Origin: an uncultured Flavobacteriales bacterium
Lineage (GTDB): Bacteria; Bacteroidota; Bacteroidia; Flavobacteriales_D; Crocinitomicaceae
Direction of reading: 5' to 3'
NCBI GenBank assembly: GCA_903939755.1
Contig: CAJAII010000036.1
Span: forward strand, 1 to 64,000
Length of the DNA: 64,000 nt
Below are positions 63,267-64,000 of this stretch, piece after piece. The notes below the pieces were generated by a model, which was not told the DNA's origin, did not search any database, and was given only the letters and a program-made list of their open reading frames with translations. Both the position numbers and the translations under genes were made by a program. Numbering within the stretch: position 1 is the first letter of the stretch; each line of letters opens with the position of its first letter.

Positions 63267-63643
63267 TTTACAGCTACACAGGAAATTTCAATCATGGCAT
63301 CCAATGGAAGTCTAGCTATTTCTACTGTTTCTCGTGCTGGTGGCATCGCATCAAAATAGGTGGCATAAACTGCATTCATTTTTTGAAAATCATTGAATTC
63401 AAACATAAAAATAGTGCATTTAACCACATTTTCAAAGGTGAAACCCGCTTCTGCTAAAAGAGATTGTATGTTTTGCATTACTTGGTGGGTAGCCGCTTCA
63501 ATGTTTTCTGTTACTAATTCGCCTGAAACTGGGTTAATGGGTACTTGGCCGCTGATGTATAGGGTGTCATTCACTAGTATTGCTGGTGAATAAGGTCCGA
63601 TCGGTGGTGGCGCACCTGGAATACTGAATGATTTCTTTGTCAT
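63263..63643 (-). CDS. ridA: RidA family enamine/imine deaminase
   Basis: 126 residues, standard length. The conserved PPPIGPYSPAI, LYISGQVP and C-terminal PPARETVEIARLPLDAMIEISCVA include the binding-site Arg in ARETV and the Glu in MIEI. It hydrolyses reactive enamines/imines made by PLP enzymes, such as 2-aminoacrylate, in the cytoplasm. First gene of a pair with the glycosyltransferase (ATGA overlap), divergent from the trpG/pabA gene. Confidence 0.94.
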   Translation of the reverse strand: MTKKSFSIPGAPPPIGPYSPAILVNDTLYISGQVPINPVSGELVTENIEAATHQVMQNIQSLLAEAGFTFENVVKCTIFMFEFNDFQKMNAVYATYFDAMPPARETVEIARLPLDAMIEISCVAVK

Positions 63644-63688
63644 GAGTTTAGAATTAAAAATAATAGGAAAGCGCTTTATTCTCTTTCG

Positions 63689-63696
63689 TATTTTTG
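63689..63696 (+). promoter_or_regulatory. Candidate -7 element for the amidotransferase gene
   Basis: TATTTTTG is an exact TAnnTTTG match 23 bp before the ATG at 63720. A proper -33 TTTG was not found at the expected distance, so the call rests on the -7 element and position. Confidence 0.45.
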
Positions 63697-63719
63697 CAAA
63701 GTAAAAACAAAAGTAGAAG

Positions 63720-64000
63720 ATGCATGTATTATTAGTTGATTTTTATGATTCATTTACCTACAATATTCAACATTATTTAGTCAATATTGGGTGTAAGGTC
63801 GATGTAATTCGCGAAGATGAGCTAGATGTTTCTGGTGTTTATGATTATGATTGTGTTGTTTTGTCGCCTGGACCTGGATTGCCATCTGAGAAAAAAAACA
63901 TGTTTTCAATAATAACATTATGTCGCAATAGCCTACCAATTCTTGGGATATGTTTAGGAATGCAAGCGATTTCTGAAGTCTTGGGAGGTGTTTTGGTAAA
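63720..64000 (+). CDS. Anthranilate/aminodeoxychorismate synthase glutaminase subunit (partial)
   Basis: The ATG at 63720 opens a frame to the right edge of the window; 93 codons are visible. VLLVDFYDSFTYNI, VVLSPGPGLPSE and ILGICLGMQAISEV are the TrpG/PabA class I amidotransferase motifs, with the nucleophile Cys in GICLGMQ. It supplies ammonia for anthranilate (tryptophan) or 4-amino-4-deoxychorismate (folate) synthesis; which cannot be told without the partner gene. The 3' part lies outside the window. Confidence 0.92.
   Translation, partial: MHVLLVDFYDSFTYNIQHYLVNIGCKVDVIREDELDVSGVYDYDCVVLSPGPGLPSEKKNMFSIITLCRNSLPILGICLGMQAISEVLGGVLV

Overview
The window is low-GC chromosomal DNA from a member of the Bacteroidota, most likely order Flavobacteriales and perhaps Crocinitomicaceae-like (the family is inference). 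The signs are type IX secretion (T9SS) C-terminal sorting domains of both classes, PKD and FG-GAP surface proteins, a PorE-like OmpA protein with PD40 repeats, exported proteins whose predicted mature N-terminus is Gln, and promoter elements of the TAnnTTTG type. No phage, transposase or CRISPR array was found.

Layout. 1-3.8 kb: accessory-looking ORFans, a cut-off surface protein and an ABC exporter. 3.9-11.5 kb: a secreted HExxH protein and two giant paralogous PKD proteins with T9SS type B ends. 11.6-21.5 kb: the most striking region. Two divergent operons share a 264-bp promoter region. The left arm encodes two collagen-like fibre proteins (one with an S74 self-cleaving chaperone) and five small secreted proteins. 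The right arm encodes ten more of the same small proteins plus one diverged member. Every small protein has a signal peptide, QGNLQFNQ, a VPAGKVWKIE-type motif, a W(L/I/V)(P/K)AG-type motif and a C-terminal EFN(I/V)(I/V)P. Neighbouring genes overlap as CCATGA. I recognise no described family for them.

21.5-38.6 kb is mostly housekeeping: adenosine deaminase, a DUF6089-like barrel, tRNA-Leu(GAG) with a duplicated 3' end, an MFS transporter, upp with a YjjG-like nucleotidase, rlmB, OsmC, lipA, a large T9SS cargo protein, and a run of glutamine amidotransferase, YrdC-type, EEP hydrolase, two rhomboids and mutL. 38.7-45.7 kb holds two ECF sigma factor modules around mdh and a beta-helix lipoprotein. 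One predicted anti-sigma protein ends in a degenerate T9SS type B sorting domain. 45.7-56.1 kb has a methyltransferase, a DUF4301 protein, and a duplicated HlyD-like adaptor, each copy divergent from a T9SS cargo gene (a metzincin protease and an FG-GAP protein). 56.1-64 kb holds an FAH-family enzyme, a DnaQ-like exonuclease, the OmpA/PD40 protein, a 2-oxoacid dehydrogenase E2, a glycosyltransferase fused to sugar-transferase-like domains, RidA, and the start of a trpG/pabA gene.

Common theme: much of the coding capacity serves the cell surface. The fibre genes and the small-protein arrays probably build one extracellular structure (inference), while the sigma/anti-sigma pairs and the PorE-like protein suggest envelope or T9SS sensing. 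All calls come from reading sequence and translations; no database search was run.
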